Shown here piece after piece: positions 47,212 through 56,594 of a stretch of 64,000 nucleotides of DNA (position 1 is the stretch's first letter; each line of letters starts with the position of its first letter). The stretch lies in the NCBI GenBank assembly GCA_964546955.1, contig CAZJLP010000017.1:1-64000 (forward strand), written 5' to 3'. The notes beneath the pieces were generated by a model that did no database searches, was not told the origin of the DNA, and worked only from the letters and a program-made list of their open reading frames with translations. The position numbers and the translations under genes are program-made. This stretch comes from CAZJLP01 sp964546955 (GTDB taxonomy: Bacteria > Verrucomicrobiota > Verrucomicrobiia > Opitutales > Opitutaceae).

Positions 47212-47994
47212 ATGCTCTTCTGTATCGATGTAGGTAATACGCACGCGCACTTCGGCCTCGTGGGCCCGGAAGGCGCGGCAGCGATGCACCGTCTGCCGAC
47301 GCGGCAGCTGGACCATCCGACCGAGGGGTTCGGCGCGCGGCTGCCGAAAGCGTTCGCCGAACGCCCCGATTTGCAGGGGATCTCTTTTTGCTCCGTTGTG
47401 CCCGAAGCGACGGAGCGGCTCCTGCGCGTGTTCGAGCGGTGCGGCGCGGGCGTGCCGGTTTTTCAGCTCACGCACGAAAAAAAACTTGGCGTGGCCATCA
47501 GCTACCCTCGTCCGGCCGAAATCGGACAGGACCGGCTGGCAAATGCAGCCGCCGCCCTAGCGCTGGTCGGCGCGCCCGCCGTTGTGATCGATATGGGAAC
47601 CGCAGTCACCTTCGACATCGTGACACGCGCCGGAGGTTACGAGGGCGGGATCATTGCACCTGGAGTCGAGGTGATGCGCCGCTATTTGCATGAGCAGACC
47701 GCGTTGCTCCCAAAACTCGACCCCACCGACCTCGAGGTCTCCCGCGCGATTGGAAAATCGACGCTGGAAGCGATGAAAATCGGAACCGTCGTAGGGTTCG
47801 CCGGCATGGTGCAGGCTCTGCTGGACGAGGTCTTGCGAGAGTTTTCCATGCGAGGCGAAGGATCGCCCGCGGTGCTCGCGACGGGGGGAACGGCCGATCT
47901 CCTGGAAAAACGGCTTCGCCACCCCTTCCGCATCGTCCCCGACCTGACACTCCGCGGGCTGGCTAGCGCCTGGGCGCTGAATCGGCCGCTCTGA
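47212..47994 (+). CDS. coaX: Type III pantothenate kinase
   Basis: 260 residues. FCIDVGNTHAHFGLVG (phosphate-binding), IGQDRLANAAAALAL, VVIDMGTAVTFDIV, GGIIAPGVEVM and the C-terminal LATGGTADLLEKRL match the family. First step of CoA synthesis. Together with birA it forms the common birA-coaX pair. Confidence 0.96.
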   Translation: MLFCIDVGNTHAHFGLVGPEGAAAMHRLPTRQLDHPTEGFGARLPKAFAERPDLQGISFCSVVPEATERLLRVFERCGAGVPVFQLTHEKKLGVAISYPRPAEIGQDRLANAAAALALVGAPAVVIDMGTAVTFDIVTRAGGYEGGIIAPGVEVMRRYLHEQTALLPKLDPTDLEVSRAIGKSTLEAMKIGTVVGFAGMVQALLDEVLREFSMRGEGSPAVLATGGTADLLEKRLRHPFRIVPDLTLRGLASAWALNRPL

Positions 47995-48185
47995 GGCAGG
48001 CACGGACCCGGTTAGGCCCGCAAGACCGTGAATCGGGATGTCAAGCGGACGCCCTGCCGTCCTCAAGCCCCGCGAGGCAGAATCGTCTCTGACTCCGCTT
48101 GTCAGGCCCGGCCTATCGCTACCGGCTTCACGCTTTTTCTTTCCTTCCCTCCGCGCGGATTTCGTATGCACTCATCTTCGCGTCC

Positions 48186-49199
48186 ATGTCCGAAGCCCCC
48201 CCTGCCATCGAAGTTAAGAATCTCGTAAAATCCTATGCGGGAGTGACCGCGGTCAATAGCGTCAGCTTTACCGTGGCCAAAGGAGAAATCCTCGGCTTTC
48301 TGGGTCCGAATGGCGCCGGCAAGAGCACAACCATGCGAATCCTCACCGGCTACCTGCCGGCGACTTCAGGATCGGTCGAGCTCTGCGGGGTCCCGGTCGC
48401 GACCCAGCCGGACCAGGTGAAGCGGCTCATCGGCTACATGCCGGAAAATAATCCGCTCCCGGAGGACACGCGCGTGTCGGAATACCTCTACTACCGCGGC
48501 CGCCTGAAGGAAATCCCGCGCCGGCGGCTCAAAACTCGCGTCGACGAAGTCCTTGAACTTTGCGACCTGAAGAGAGTTCGGCACCGGATCATCGGGAAAT
48601 TGTCCAAAGGGTATCGCCAGCGCGTCGGCATCGCCGAAACCATCATCGCCGAACCCCCTGTCATCATCATGGACGAGCCCACCATCGGGCTCGACCCGCA
48701 CCAAATCCTCATTGTCCGGGATCTGATCGCCAGCCTGCGAGGCCGGATGACGGTGATCATCTCAAGCCACATCTTGCCGGAGATCGAAATGACCTGCGAT
48801 CGAGTGTTGATCATCAATCAAGGACGCGTGGTAGCCAGCGGAACACCAGCTGATCTGCGCCGTGAAATCCTCGGGCACTCGCTTTACCGCCTGGAGATCT
48901 CCGGCGATTTCGACCAATTGCCCGCCGCGCTCGCGTCAGTCGAGCCCACGCTGAAAGTGGCCGACCAGGAGGGGCCCGATGCCGCCGGTTTCAGCACCGT
49001 GAAACTGACCACCTCGCGCGACGAGCCTCTGGGGGAAAAACTGCTCGACGTTCTCGGCCGCGACCGGCGTTTCCGCCTTCGCGCGCTGACGCAGGTACAT
49101 CCGACCCTGGAAGATGTTTTCCTGGCTGCGACCAAGCGAGCCTGGGACGTGGTGGACGACGGAAGAAAACCATCAAAGACAGAAGGACTGAAAGGCTGA
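48186..49199 (+). CDS. GldA-like ABC transporter ATP-binding protein
   Basis: 337 residues. Walker A GPNGAGKST, signature LSKGYRQRVGIAE (LSKGY instead of LSGG, typical of the GldA/NosF-like subgroup), Walker B VIIMDEPTIGLDP, switch SSHILPEI, C-terminal VHPTLEDVFLAATK. It powers the permease encoded at 49290. The operon order ATPase, permease, GldG-like, DUF4340 is known from gliding and non-gliding bacteria. The start is the ATG at 48186, 192 bases after coaX. Confidence 0.94.
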   Translation: MSEAPPAIEVKNLVKSYAGVTAVNSVSFTVAKGEILGFLGPNGAGKSTTMRILTGYLPATSGSVELCGVPVATQPDQVKRLIGYMPENNPLPEDTRVSEYLYYRGRLKEIPRRRLKTRVDEVLELCDLKRVRHRIIGKLSKGYRQRVGIAETIIAEPPVIIMDEPTIGLDPHQILIVRDLIASLRGRMTVIISSHILPEIEMTCDRVLIINQGRVVASGTPADLRREILGHSLYRLEISGDFDQLPAALASVEPTLKVADQEGPDAAGFSTVKLTTSRDEPLGEKLLDVLGRDRRFRLRALTQVHPTLEDVFLAATKRAWDVVDDGRKPSKTEGLKG

Positions 49200-49281
49200 A
49201 CGGCTGAGAACATGCATCTCAAGCAACCTCAGTTTTTGCTTTTCCGCTCGTCAGCCTTCAGCTTTCAGCGTTCAGCCTTCG
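49182..49281. repeat. CTGAAAGGCTGA-type inverted spacer repeat
   Basis: gaaggactgaaaggctgaac faces cgtcagccttcagctttcag and ttcagccttc across about 40 bases. It spans the end of the ATPase gene and the spacer before the permease. It could form an intra-operon hairpin that lowers downstream expression. Confidence 0.5.
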
Positions 49282-49289
49282 TTTAGCCC

Positions 49290-50054
49290 ATGCGCCACTT
49301 CCTGACCATTCTCGCCCACGAGATCCGGATGCTGTTCGTCAGCCCGAGCACGTACATCGCAGCCGTTCTTTTCCTGGAGATCATGGGTTTCATCTTCACC
49401 TTTCTCGTGCTGCAGGCGTACAGCTCGAAGCCGCAGGAGGCCTCCCCCGCGAGTGTCTTCTTCAGCCTCTTCTGGGTGCCCGTCCTTTTTATGGTGCCGC
49501 TCCTCACCATGAAGAGCATCTCGGAGGAGCGCCGCCTCGGCACGCTCGAAACGCTGCTCACCACCCCGGTCTCCACGGTGGAAGTCATCCTCGGCAAGTT
49601 CGCCGCCGCCTATTTCCTGTACATTCTCCTGTGGGCCCTCACCGGCGGATTTTTCTTCATTCTGCACTCCTTCGCTCGCGACCCCCGGCTGCTCGATCCC
49701 GGACCTTTGTTCGGCGGCTATCTCTTCGTCGCCGTCTCCGGACTTTTCTTTATCGCGGTCGGCATTTTCGCCAGCGCGCTATCCCGGAATCAGGCCGTGG
49801 CCGGCATACTCAGCTTCGCCATCCTCTTCGGGCTTTTCATCGGGATGCATTTCCTACCCGACTACCAAGTGCTCAACAACAGTGTCCTCCAGCCGGTCAA
49901 GGAGATGGTCGACTATGCGCACGTGTTCCAGCACTTGGACGACTTCACGAAGGGCGTCATCGACACGCGGCAGCTGCTTTTCTACGTCAGCGGAGCGGTG
50001 CTCGCCCTCATCTTCAGCATCCTGGGAGTCGAGGCCAAACTCCTGCATAGCTGA
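49290..50054 (+). CDS. GldF-like ABC-2 permease
   Basis: 254 residues with about six helices: IAAVLFLEIMGFIFTFLVLQ, VFFSLFWVPVLFMVPLLTM, YFLYILLWALTGGFFFIL, GYLFVAVSGLFFIAVGIFAS, AVAGILSFAILFGLFIGM and LLFYVSGAVLALIFSIL. The loop ISEERRLGTLETLLTTPVS is the coupling segment of this subfamily. It partners with the ATPase upstream and ends 2 bases before the GldG-like gene. Confidence 0.94.
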   Translation: MRHFLTILAHEIRMLFVSPSTYIAAVLFLEIMGFIFTFLVLQAYSSKPQEASPASVFFSLFWVPVLFMVPLLTMKSISEERRLGTLETLLTTPVSTVEVILGKFAAAYFLYILLWALTGGFFFILHSFARDPRLLDPGPLFGGYLFVAVSGLFFIAVGIFASALSRNQAVAGILSFAILFGLFIGMHFLPDYQVLNNSVLQPVKEMVDYAHVFQHLDDFTKGVIDTRQLLFYVSGAVLALIFSILGVEAKLLHS

Positions 50055-50056
50055 CC

Positions 50057-51574
50057 ATGGCGCTTTCTCCCAGCTTTCGCACGGCCCGCTGGATTCGGAC
50101 GACCAACCTGATCCTGCAGGCGGGGCTGGTTCTGTCGCTCTTCGCGATGCTCAACTACCTGGCGCTGCATTATGCCTGGCGGTTCGACCTGACCCGCATG
50201 CGCGCCCACTCGCTCTCGGCCGAGACGAGGGCTCACCTCAAGGCGCTGAAGCAGCCGGTGCATATTTATGTTACGATCGCGCCCGATTCGGAAGCGTATC
50301 ACCGCGTACGCTCCCTTCTGCGCGAGTACGCCTACACGACCGAATCGAAGGATCAGGGCCGGGTAACGGTCGAGTACATCGATCCCGACCGCAACCCGCG
50401 CAAATTGCGGGAGCTGCAGCTCGACCTCGAGCAATACCAAGGGGCGGTCGCACTCGTCACGTCGCAACAGGGCACGCGGCGTGAGTCGCGCATGCTCGCG
50501 GCCACGGACCTGTTCCAGGCGGGACGAAAGAATCCAAGGACGGGAAAACCGGACGGGCTGGCGTTCTCGGGCGAACATGCTTTCACTTCCGCGATCCTGG
50601 ACGTAACCGGGAGCGAGCAGAAAAAGATCTATTTCCTGGTCAGCCACGGTGAGATGGAACTGACCGATACGCGCCCCTCCCGCGGTTTGTCCGTCCTCAA
50701 GGATCAGCTGAGCTTTAGAAACTACAAATTGGAGCCGCTCAACTTCTCCACCGCCCGGGCCATCCCCGACGATGCCGCCCTTTTGGTCTGCGCCGCGCCC
50801 CAGAGCCCCTTCACCAAGTACGAACTTGTGATGCTGCGCGAGTACATGACCGCGCGGGATGGCCATTTTCTTTATCTGAGCAACGATCGCCCCACCGAGG
50901 AAACCGGTCTGAACGATCTCTGGCACGACTGGGGCATCATCGTCGATCGCGCCGCGATCATGGATTCGAATCCCGAGTACGTCCGCGAAAATGGTGATCT
51001 GATCTTCAAGGTATTCGACGGCGAGCATCCGGTCACGCGTCAGCTCCCCCTCATTCCCGATCAAGTGACGTTTGGTCAGACCACGGTCGTGAGGCCAAAT
51101 CCGAGCAAGGTTCGCGACGAGGGCCTGGTAATCACGCGCTTGATCGTCACGCAATCCCCCACGGCCTGGGGCGAGCGAGATTTCCGCGACCTGGGCCGCG
51201 CCCGGTACAACCCGGGGCAGGACCTTCCGCCCGACGACAAATTGCTCGTGGCCGCGATCGCCTCCGAGCGCGTTTCCGCAAAGAAAAATCTTCCTTTCAG
51301 CGTTCACGGCGGCCGCTTGGTTGTTTTCGGTTCGGCTCAGTTTATCGCCAACAACCGAATCGCGCTGAACGGCAATCTCAACCTCATCACCTCGGCCATC
51401 GATTGGCTGGCGGAACGCGACGGGGCGGTGAACGTACCGGCCCGCCCCATCGAACAATTCCAATTGTCCCTGACCGAAAAAGAACAATCGCGCCTCCAGT
51501 ACAGCCTGCTTTTCGGGGTGCCCGGGGCGGTCGCCATTCTCGGGCTTCTCGTTTACTGGACACGCCGTCGCTGA
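50057..51574 (+). CDS. GldG-like ABC transporter auxiliary protein
   Basis: 505 residues. An N-terminal membrane helix (LILQAGLVLSLFAMLNYLAL), a long extracytoplasmic region with the GldG N-terminal fold (RFDLTRMRAHSLSAETRAHL, YIDPDRNPRKLRELQ) and an ABC-auxiliary domain (IYFLVSHGEMELTDTRPSRG, LVCAAPQSPFTKYEL). A C-terminal helix at about 480-500 closes it. It is likely an envelope partner of the permease. Substrate unknown. Confidence 0.93.
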   Translation: MALSPSFRTARWIRTTNLILQAGLVLSLFAMLNYLALHYAWRFDLTRMRAHSLSAETRAHLKALKQPVHIYVTIAPDSEAYHRVRSLLREYAYTTESKDQGRVTVEYIDPDRNPRKLRELQLDLEQYQGAVALVTSQQGTRRESRMLAATDLFQAGRKNPRTGKPDGLAFSGEHAFTSAILDVTGSEQKKIYFLVSHGEMELTDTRPSRGLSVLKDQLSFRNYKLEPLNFSTARAIPDDAALLVCAAPQSPFTKYELVMLREYMTARDGHFLYLSNDRPTEETGLNDLWHDWGIIVDRAAIMDSNPEYVRENGDLIFKVFDGEHPVTRQLPLIPDQVTFGQTTVVRPNPSKVRDEGLVITRLIVTQSPTAWGERDFRDLGRARYNPGQDLPPDDKLLVAAIASERVSAKKNLPFSVHGGRLVVFGSAQFIANNRIALNGNLNLITSAIDWLAERDGAVNVPARPIEQFQLSLTEKEQSRLQYSLLFGVPGAVAILGLLVYWTRRR

Positions 51575-51585
51575 TATCTTTTCCC

Positions 51586-53535
51586 ATGCGCACCAAGGTC
51601 ACGCTGGTCCTCCTCTTCCTGAACGTCGCGCTGTTCTTTTTCATCGTCTACGTCAACAAACCCGCCGGCCGGCCCACGAACGAAACCCAGCCCTACGCGG
51701 AAGCCATCACCAACGTCCAGGCGTTCGCCATTTCCTCCACGAGCGGGACGGCCAACGTCCGCCTCGAGCACACGGCCGAAGGCTGGATCCTGACCGAACC
51801 CGTGGAGTGGCCCGCCAATGAATTTGCGGTGAAACGCATCCTGAGCGAGGTGCAAAATTTGCGCTCGGAGACGAGCTTCGCGGTGAGCGATCTCGAGAAG
51901 AACGGGCAGTCGCTGGCGGACTATGGATTGGAAAAACCGTCGATCACCGTGACGGTGACCCAGGCGAAACTGGCCTCGCAGGCGCCTGCCCTTCCTCCCG
52001 TCATTCTGCGCATCGGCGACGCGGTGAAACTGGGCAACCGGCTTTACGTCCTTTCGCCCGACGGAAAACGAATCCATGTCGTGAACCGCAGTCTCGCCGA
52101 CAGCCTGACGGTGAAACAGGAAGAGCTCCGCTCGGACGAAATCTTCACCATCCAGCCCTATGAGGCGCGCTCGATTTCCATTCAGCCCATCCGCACCCGG
52201 ATCGAGCAGGAACAAGGCCGCTGGTCATTCGGCATGCCCATTGTCGCGCGCGCAAGCAAGGCAGAGGTGGAAGTGACGATCACCCAATTGAACAATTTGC
52301 GGACGCGGACCTTCCTCGACTCGAAAACCGATGCCGCTCGCACGGGCCTGGAATCCCCCGTGCTGCGCATCACGATCGATGGCCAGAAACGGCACGAAAC
52401 CCTGTTGATCGGCGCGCCGGTCGAAGAGCAGCCCGCGCCCGCCAGTGCCTCCACGCTCCCGGCGCGGGAGTATTATACCCAGATGGAGGACCGAATTCCC
52501 AACCGCAAAAGCTCCCCCATCTTCACCACCAACATCCCGAACGAACTCCTGGACAACCTCCGCGGGGCGCAGGAAAAATTGCGCGAACGGCGCATCCTGG
52601 ATTTCGACCCTTCCGCGGTCACGGGAATCACGCTGAGCCAGCGTGAGGGCGAGCCCGAACTCGCGCTGCAGCGACTTGACGCCAACCAGTCGAATTCGGT
52701 CGCCGCCTGGCAGTACATCCAGCGCAACCCGGCCGGAACGCCGGTCGTGACCTCGGCGGATCGCGAGATTGTACAACGCTTGATCAAAACTCTGACTCAG
52801 CTCTCGGCCGAGAAGTTTGTGAACAACGCTCTCGGCGACGCCGAAAAGGACAACTACGGCCTCGGGCGGCCCACGCGCCATGTGACGCTGAGCCTCGCCG
52901 GCGCGCCCGGTGCCGCCGCCACCACCTCGAAACTTCTGCTCGGACTGGTCGACAAGACGGTCTACGCGAAAGTCGACAACGCTCCGCACGTGTACGCCGT
53001 CAGCCCGGAGATCCTGAATCAGGTTTCGATCGAGCCGCTGCATTATCGGGAACGACTGCTGCGGGAGCTTCCCGCGGGCGCGCAAATCACACACCTGACG
53101 CTGACGGACCCGGGTTCAAAGCAGGTGCTGCTCGACCTGCCGGTTCCCCCTGCCCCGGCAGCCGGGAAAAGCGGAACAGGAGACCGTTCCCCCTTGGAAG
53201 AAGTGGTGGCGAGGCTTCGCACGCTGCGGGCGAAGAGCTTTCGCGCGAACACCTTCACGAACACAGTGAATATCGGCGGCGAAGAGCGCCCTTGGCGTTT
53301 CCAGCTGGATGCAAAGCTCGCGCTGGGAGGCAACGCGGGGTCCACCGCGGCCGTCTCCTCTCTGTTCTTCAGCGATCGCGTCGGCGGCACCACCCAGTGG
53401 GTGGGTTCGCCCGACCTGAATGTCGTCTTCGAGGCCGAACAGGAACTGATCGACGCGCTTTTCAAACTTACCTACGGATCCCGCGACCCGGGACCCACAC
53501 CTCCTGCCGCCGGCGAAGCGCCAAAGTCACCCTGA
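51586..53535 (+). CDS. DUF4340 domain-containing protein
   Basis: 649 residues. An N-terminal signal-anchor (TLVLLFLNVALFFFIVYVN) is followed by repeated DUF4340-type blocks (VRLEHTAEGWILTEPVEWPANEFAV, LYVLSPDGKRIHVVNRSL, and KTVYAKVDNAPHVYAVSPEI further on). It is the standard fourth gene of Gld-type ABC operons and is thought to sit in the periplasm with the GldG-like protein; its molecular role is not known. It starts 11 bases after the previous stop. Confidence 0.92.
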   Translation: MRTKVTLVLLFLNVALFFFIVYVNKPAGRPTNETQPYAEAITNVQAFAISSTSGTANVRLEHTAEGWILTEPVEWPANEFAVKRILSEVQNLRSETSFAVSDLEKNGQSLADYGLEKPSITVTVTQAKLASQAPALPPVILRIGDAVKLGNRLYVLSPDGKRIHVVNRSLADSLTVKQEELRSDEIFTIQPYEARSISIQPIRTRIEQEQGRWSFGMPIVARASKAEVEVTITQLNNLRTRTFLDSKTDAARTGLESPVLRITIDGQKRHETLLIGAPVEEQPAPASASTLPAREYYTQMEDRIPNRKSSPIFTTNIPNELLDNLRGAQEKLRERRILDFDPSAVTGITLSQREGEPELALQRLDANQSNSVAAWQYIQRNPAGTPVVTSADREIVQRLIKTLTQLSAEKFVNNALGDAEKDNYGLGRPTRHVTLSLAGAPGAAATTSKLLLGLVDKTVYAKVDNAPHVYAVSPEILNQVSIEPLHYRERLLRELPAGAQITHLTLTDPGSKQVLLDLPVPPAPAAGKSGTGDRSPLEEVVARLRTLRAKSFRANTFTNTVNIGGEERPWRFQLDAKLALGGNAGSTAAVSSLFFSDRVGGTTQWVGSPDLNVVFEAEQELIDALFKLTYGSRDPGPTPPAAGEAPKSP

Positions 53536-53573
53536 CCGCCGCGAGCGCGATCGACTCGGTGTCCGCGCCTTCC

Positions 53574-56405
53574 ATGAAAACGTCCAACACCGCCTGGTTC
53601 CTTGCTCGCTGGCTGGGGCAGGTCGTTGGGACGCTCGCCTTATGGACTGTCTGGCTGGCCCTGACCATCCTGGTCGCACTGCAGATTTTTGTCGTCGCCT
53701 CGCCCGAGTTCACGGTCCCTCAATCGATGCTGCGGCCGTGGGAGGACCGCCTGGCCTTCGCCGGCCTGCGCGTGAGTTTTGACCAGGTTCGATTCGATCC
53801 TTCCGGCCGCATCGCGGTCGACAAGCTACAGGTTTTTTCAACCACGTTCGCGGAGCCGATCGCCACCGTGGAAAATCTCTACGTCGAAACCGATCCCTGG
53901 TTGTTGTCGATCGGCGAGTTCGAGCCCAGGCTTTTCCAAGCCACCGGCGTCGACTTGTTCGTGCCCGCGATGTTTTCCGGCTCGGGACAGCGCGAGGCAA
54001 TTGGCCGCGGCTTTTCGTTCTCGGCGGATTTCACAAGAGAACGCATTGAGCTCGCGTCGCTCAACGGCCGCGTCGGAAAGTTGTCGGTTCATGCGCGCGG
54101 CGGCCTGACTTCCCCGCGCGCCGTCTCGGCGCAAAAAACCAACCCACGCGAAGCGGTGGACGCCGCCCTGCGTTCCTTCTTCCAGTTGGGCCGGCACATT
54201 TCCAGCCATCTGCACGAGCTGAACGACGTGGAGGAGCCGAGGCTGGAGCTAACCCTGACGCCGAGTCCCACCCGCATCGCGACGGTCCAAGCTTACTTCA
54301 CGGCGACAGCCGCGCATCTGGAACCGCGGAGATTCAACGCAGCGGTGTCCTGGAAAGAGCGCCTCGATGCCCGGCGCATCCGCGCCAAACTCGCCCTGCC
54401 TCTCACCGGCAACACCCCGTATGCCACCCAGGTCGAAGTCGCAGTCGACCGCCTAGAGAGTCGTCCCCTGGGCATCGCCGAAAATCTTCACGTCGTGCTC
54501 AATGCCTCGGTCAACGCGACCTCCGTCTGGTTCGATCCGCGGACCTGCGCGATCTCCTGCGGCCGCTACACCGCGGGCAAATACCGCTTGGAGGCCTTGG
54601 GCGCCGCCCTGCAGCCAAGGCTTCCGGACCGCGTCAGCGGCGAACTTTATCTCCGCGCCGCCGGCGGCACGTGGCTGGTCGGAGGCGAAACCAATTTCAC
54701 GCAGAAACGCGCCCACCTCCGCTTAGAGGGCGCGGTGACATCCGAACTCATCGCCCTGGCCGGAGACCGGCTGGGACGAGACCTCTCCAAAATCGTCGCG
54801 CCATCCGAACCGCCGCACCTCTCCGTCGAACTTGGGCTGAAGGAAGGTTGGAAGTTCGACGGCCTGTCCGGGACGGTGCGCGCGGGGCCAACCGAGGCCC
54901 GCAACGTCGCGGTGGACCGGGCTTCGGGGCGCTTTCGTTTTGCGGCCCAACAGCTGACGGTCGAAGACATCGCGCTCCAGCAAAAAGGGAATCACGCCGC
55001 CGGCAGTTATACCATGAATACAGAAACCCAGGATTACCGGTTTCTGTTGAGGGGCCATATTCAACCCCCGGACATCGCCGGTTGGTTCGGCGCGTGGTGG
55101 CCCCGCTTTTGGCGTCACTTCGATTTCTCCCAAGGCGGTCCCATCGCCGATGTCGACGTGACCGGGCGCTGGGGCTTCCCCTATCTATCAACCGTGTTTG
55201 TGGAAGCCGACTGTCGCCGGCCGACGATTCGAGGCGTGCCTTTCGAGCGGGTGCGCACGGTGCTATTTATCCGGCCGGATTTCTACGACGGGCTCGAAGT
55301 GGCCGCTTGGCGGCCGGAGGGGGAAGCGCGCGGCACGTTTACCCGCCGAGTGGATCTGCAGAAAGATGCCTTTCGCAGCATGGACTTCGATGTGGTCAGC
55401 AGTTTGGACGTCCGGGAAGGCGCCAAATTATTCGGGGAATCGGGCCTCGAAATCGTCGCCCCCTTTACCTTCGAAAAAGCGCCCCGGCTGAAAATCGTGG
55501 GACATCTCGACGGCCCAGCCGCGCCCGGCGGCCAGCACGACCAGGTCGATGTGCGAATAGAATCCACCGGAGCGCTCACGTTCTACGATTTTCCGCTGAA
55601 CGACCTGTCCGCGCGCGCGCGCCTGGAGGGCGAGATCCTATCGATCGGCGAACTCCAGGTCGGAGTGGCCGGGGGGACGGCCACAGGCACGGCCCGCCGC
55701 ACCGGCAAGTCCGGGGAGCGTCGGCTCGCGTTCGATTGCATGACGACAGGCGTGAACCTGGGCGAAGCCATCCGCACCGGCGAGAACTTCGCGGCAAAAC
55801 GCCGGGGCCAGCCGCCTCCGCCGGAAAGCAAATTCCAGCAACGCCTCGCGACCGGCAAATTGCAGGTGACGTTGAAAGCGGAAGGCCCCTACAACAACGC
55901 CTTCGGCTATGAAGGCGAAGGCAGCGCCGAGATCGCGGGAGCCGAGCTGGCCGACGTCAATTTACTCGGGGCCCTGTCGCAAGCCCTGCGCGGGATCGGC
56001 ATGAACTTCACCTCGGTCAGGCTGGACACCGCTCGCGCCCATTTTTTTGTGCAGTCGGACCGCTTGATATTCGACGACGTGCGGTTGAACGGACCCACCG
56101 CGGCGGTGGAAGCGAAGGGGTACTACCGTCTCGATCAGAAGATCATGGATTTCAATGCAACCGTCCGTCCGTTTGAGGAAGGCAAGACGCTGCTCGCGAA
56201 TGCGGTTGATTTCGTCCTCACACCCGTGTCGGCCGCTTTGCAGCTGCGCCTGACCGGCAGCTTGGACAAACCGAATTGGCGATTCGCCTACGGACCAACA
56301 AGTTTGCTGCGCAAGCTTTCCGGCACCGAAGAAACGCCCAACAGCACCGTTCCGCCAGGGAGTTCGAATCAGCCTCCCCAGCCGCCGCCGTATCTGCGGC
56401 GATGA
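53574..56405 (+). CDS. AsmA/TamB-like envelope protein
   Basis: 943 residues. An N-terminal transmembrane helix (LALWTVWLALTILVALQIFVV) is followed by a long, beta-rich periplasmic part. The C-terminal 200 residues match the AsmA-like C-terminal pattern (GYEGEGSAEIAGAELADVNL, LDTARAHFFVQSDRLIFDDV, LDQKIMDFNATVRPF, LQLRLTGSLDKPNWRF). The tail is Pro-rich. Such proteins bridge the membranes and move or organise lipids. It begins 38 bases after the DUF4340 gene and is probably in the same operon. Confidence 0.88.
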   Translation: MKTSNTAWFLARWLGQVVGTLALWTVWLALTILVALQIFVVASPEFTVPQSMLRPWEDRLAFAGLRVSFDQVRFDPSGRIAVDKLQVFSTTFAEPIATVENLYVETDPWLLSIGEFEPRLFQATGVDLFVPAMFSGSGQREAIGRGFSFSADFTRERIELASLNGRVGKLSVHARGGLTSPRAVSAQKTNPREAVDAALRSFFQLGRHISSHLHELNDVEEPRLELTLTPSPTRIATVQAYFTATAAHLEPRRFNAAVSWKERLDARRIRAKLALPLTGNTPYATQVEVAVDRLESRPLGIAENLHVVLNASVNATSVWFDPRTCAISCGRYTAGKYRLEALGAALQPRLPDRVSGELYLRAAGGTWLVGGETNFTQKRAHLRLEGAVTSELIALAGDRLGRDLSKIVAPSEPPHLSVELGLKEGWKFDGLSGTVRAGPTEARNVAVDRASGRFRFAAQQLTVEDIALQQKGNHAAGSYTMNTETQDYRFLLRGHIQPPDIAGWFGAWWPRFWRHFDFSQGGPIADVDVTGRWGFPYLSTVFVEADCRRPTIRGVPFERVRTVLFIRPDFYDGLEVAAWRPEGEARGTFTRRVDLQKDAFRSMDFDVVSSLDVREGAKLFGESGLEIVAPFTFEKAPRLKIVGHLDGPAAPGGQHDQVDVRIESTGALTFYDFPLNDLSARARLEGEILSIGELQVGVAGGTATGTARRTGKSGERRLAFDCMTTGVNLGEAIRTGENFAAKRRGQPPPPESKFQQRLATGKLQVTLKAEGPYNNAFGYEGEGSAEIAGAELADVNLLGALSQALRGIGMNFTSVRLDTARAHFFVQSDRLIFDDVRLNGPTAAVEAKGYYRLDQKIMDFNATVRPFEEGKTLLANAVDFVLTPVSAALQLRLTGSLDKPNWRFAYGPTSLLRKLSGTEETPNSTVPPGSSNQPPQPPPYLRR

Positions 56406-56594
56406 GCGTCAAAACGACGTCAATAACCGCACGGAAAGCCGTTGCGGTGGACGGGGCTCGCCGCTTAGTAGATTGCTGTTGGCCAACCTCTTTGTAATTC
56501 TACTCCCGCCGGTGAGTCGGCCGCCGCACCCCTTTTTGGACGCGGATCCACCCGGCCCCTTCCAGGTTCCTGACAATCCCGGCCGCACCCTTCG

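Noticed and set aside
49982..51487. Open frame of about 500 codons opposite the GldG-like gene
   Set aside because: Its translation is low-complexity Arg/Gly/Asp-rich with no motif, while the plus strand is a recognised family.
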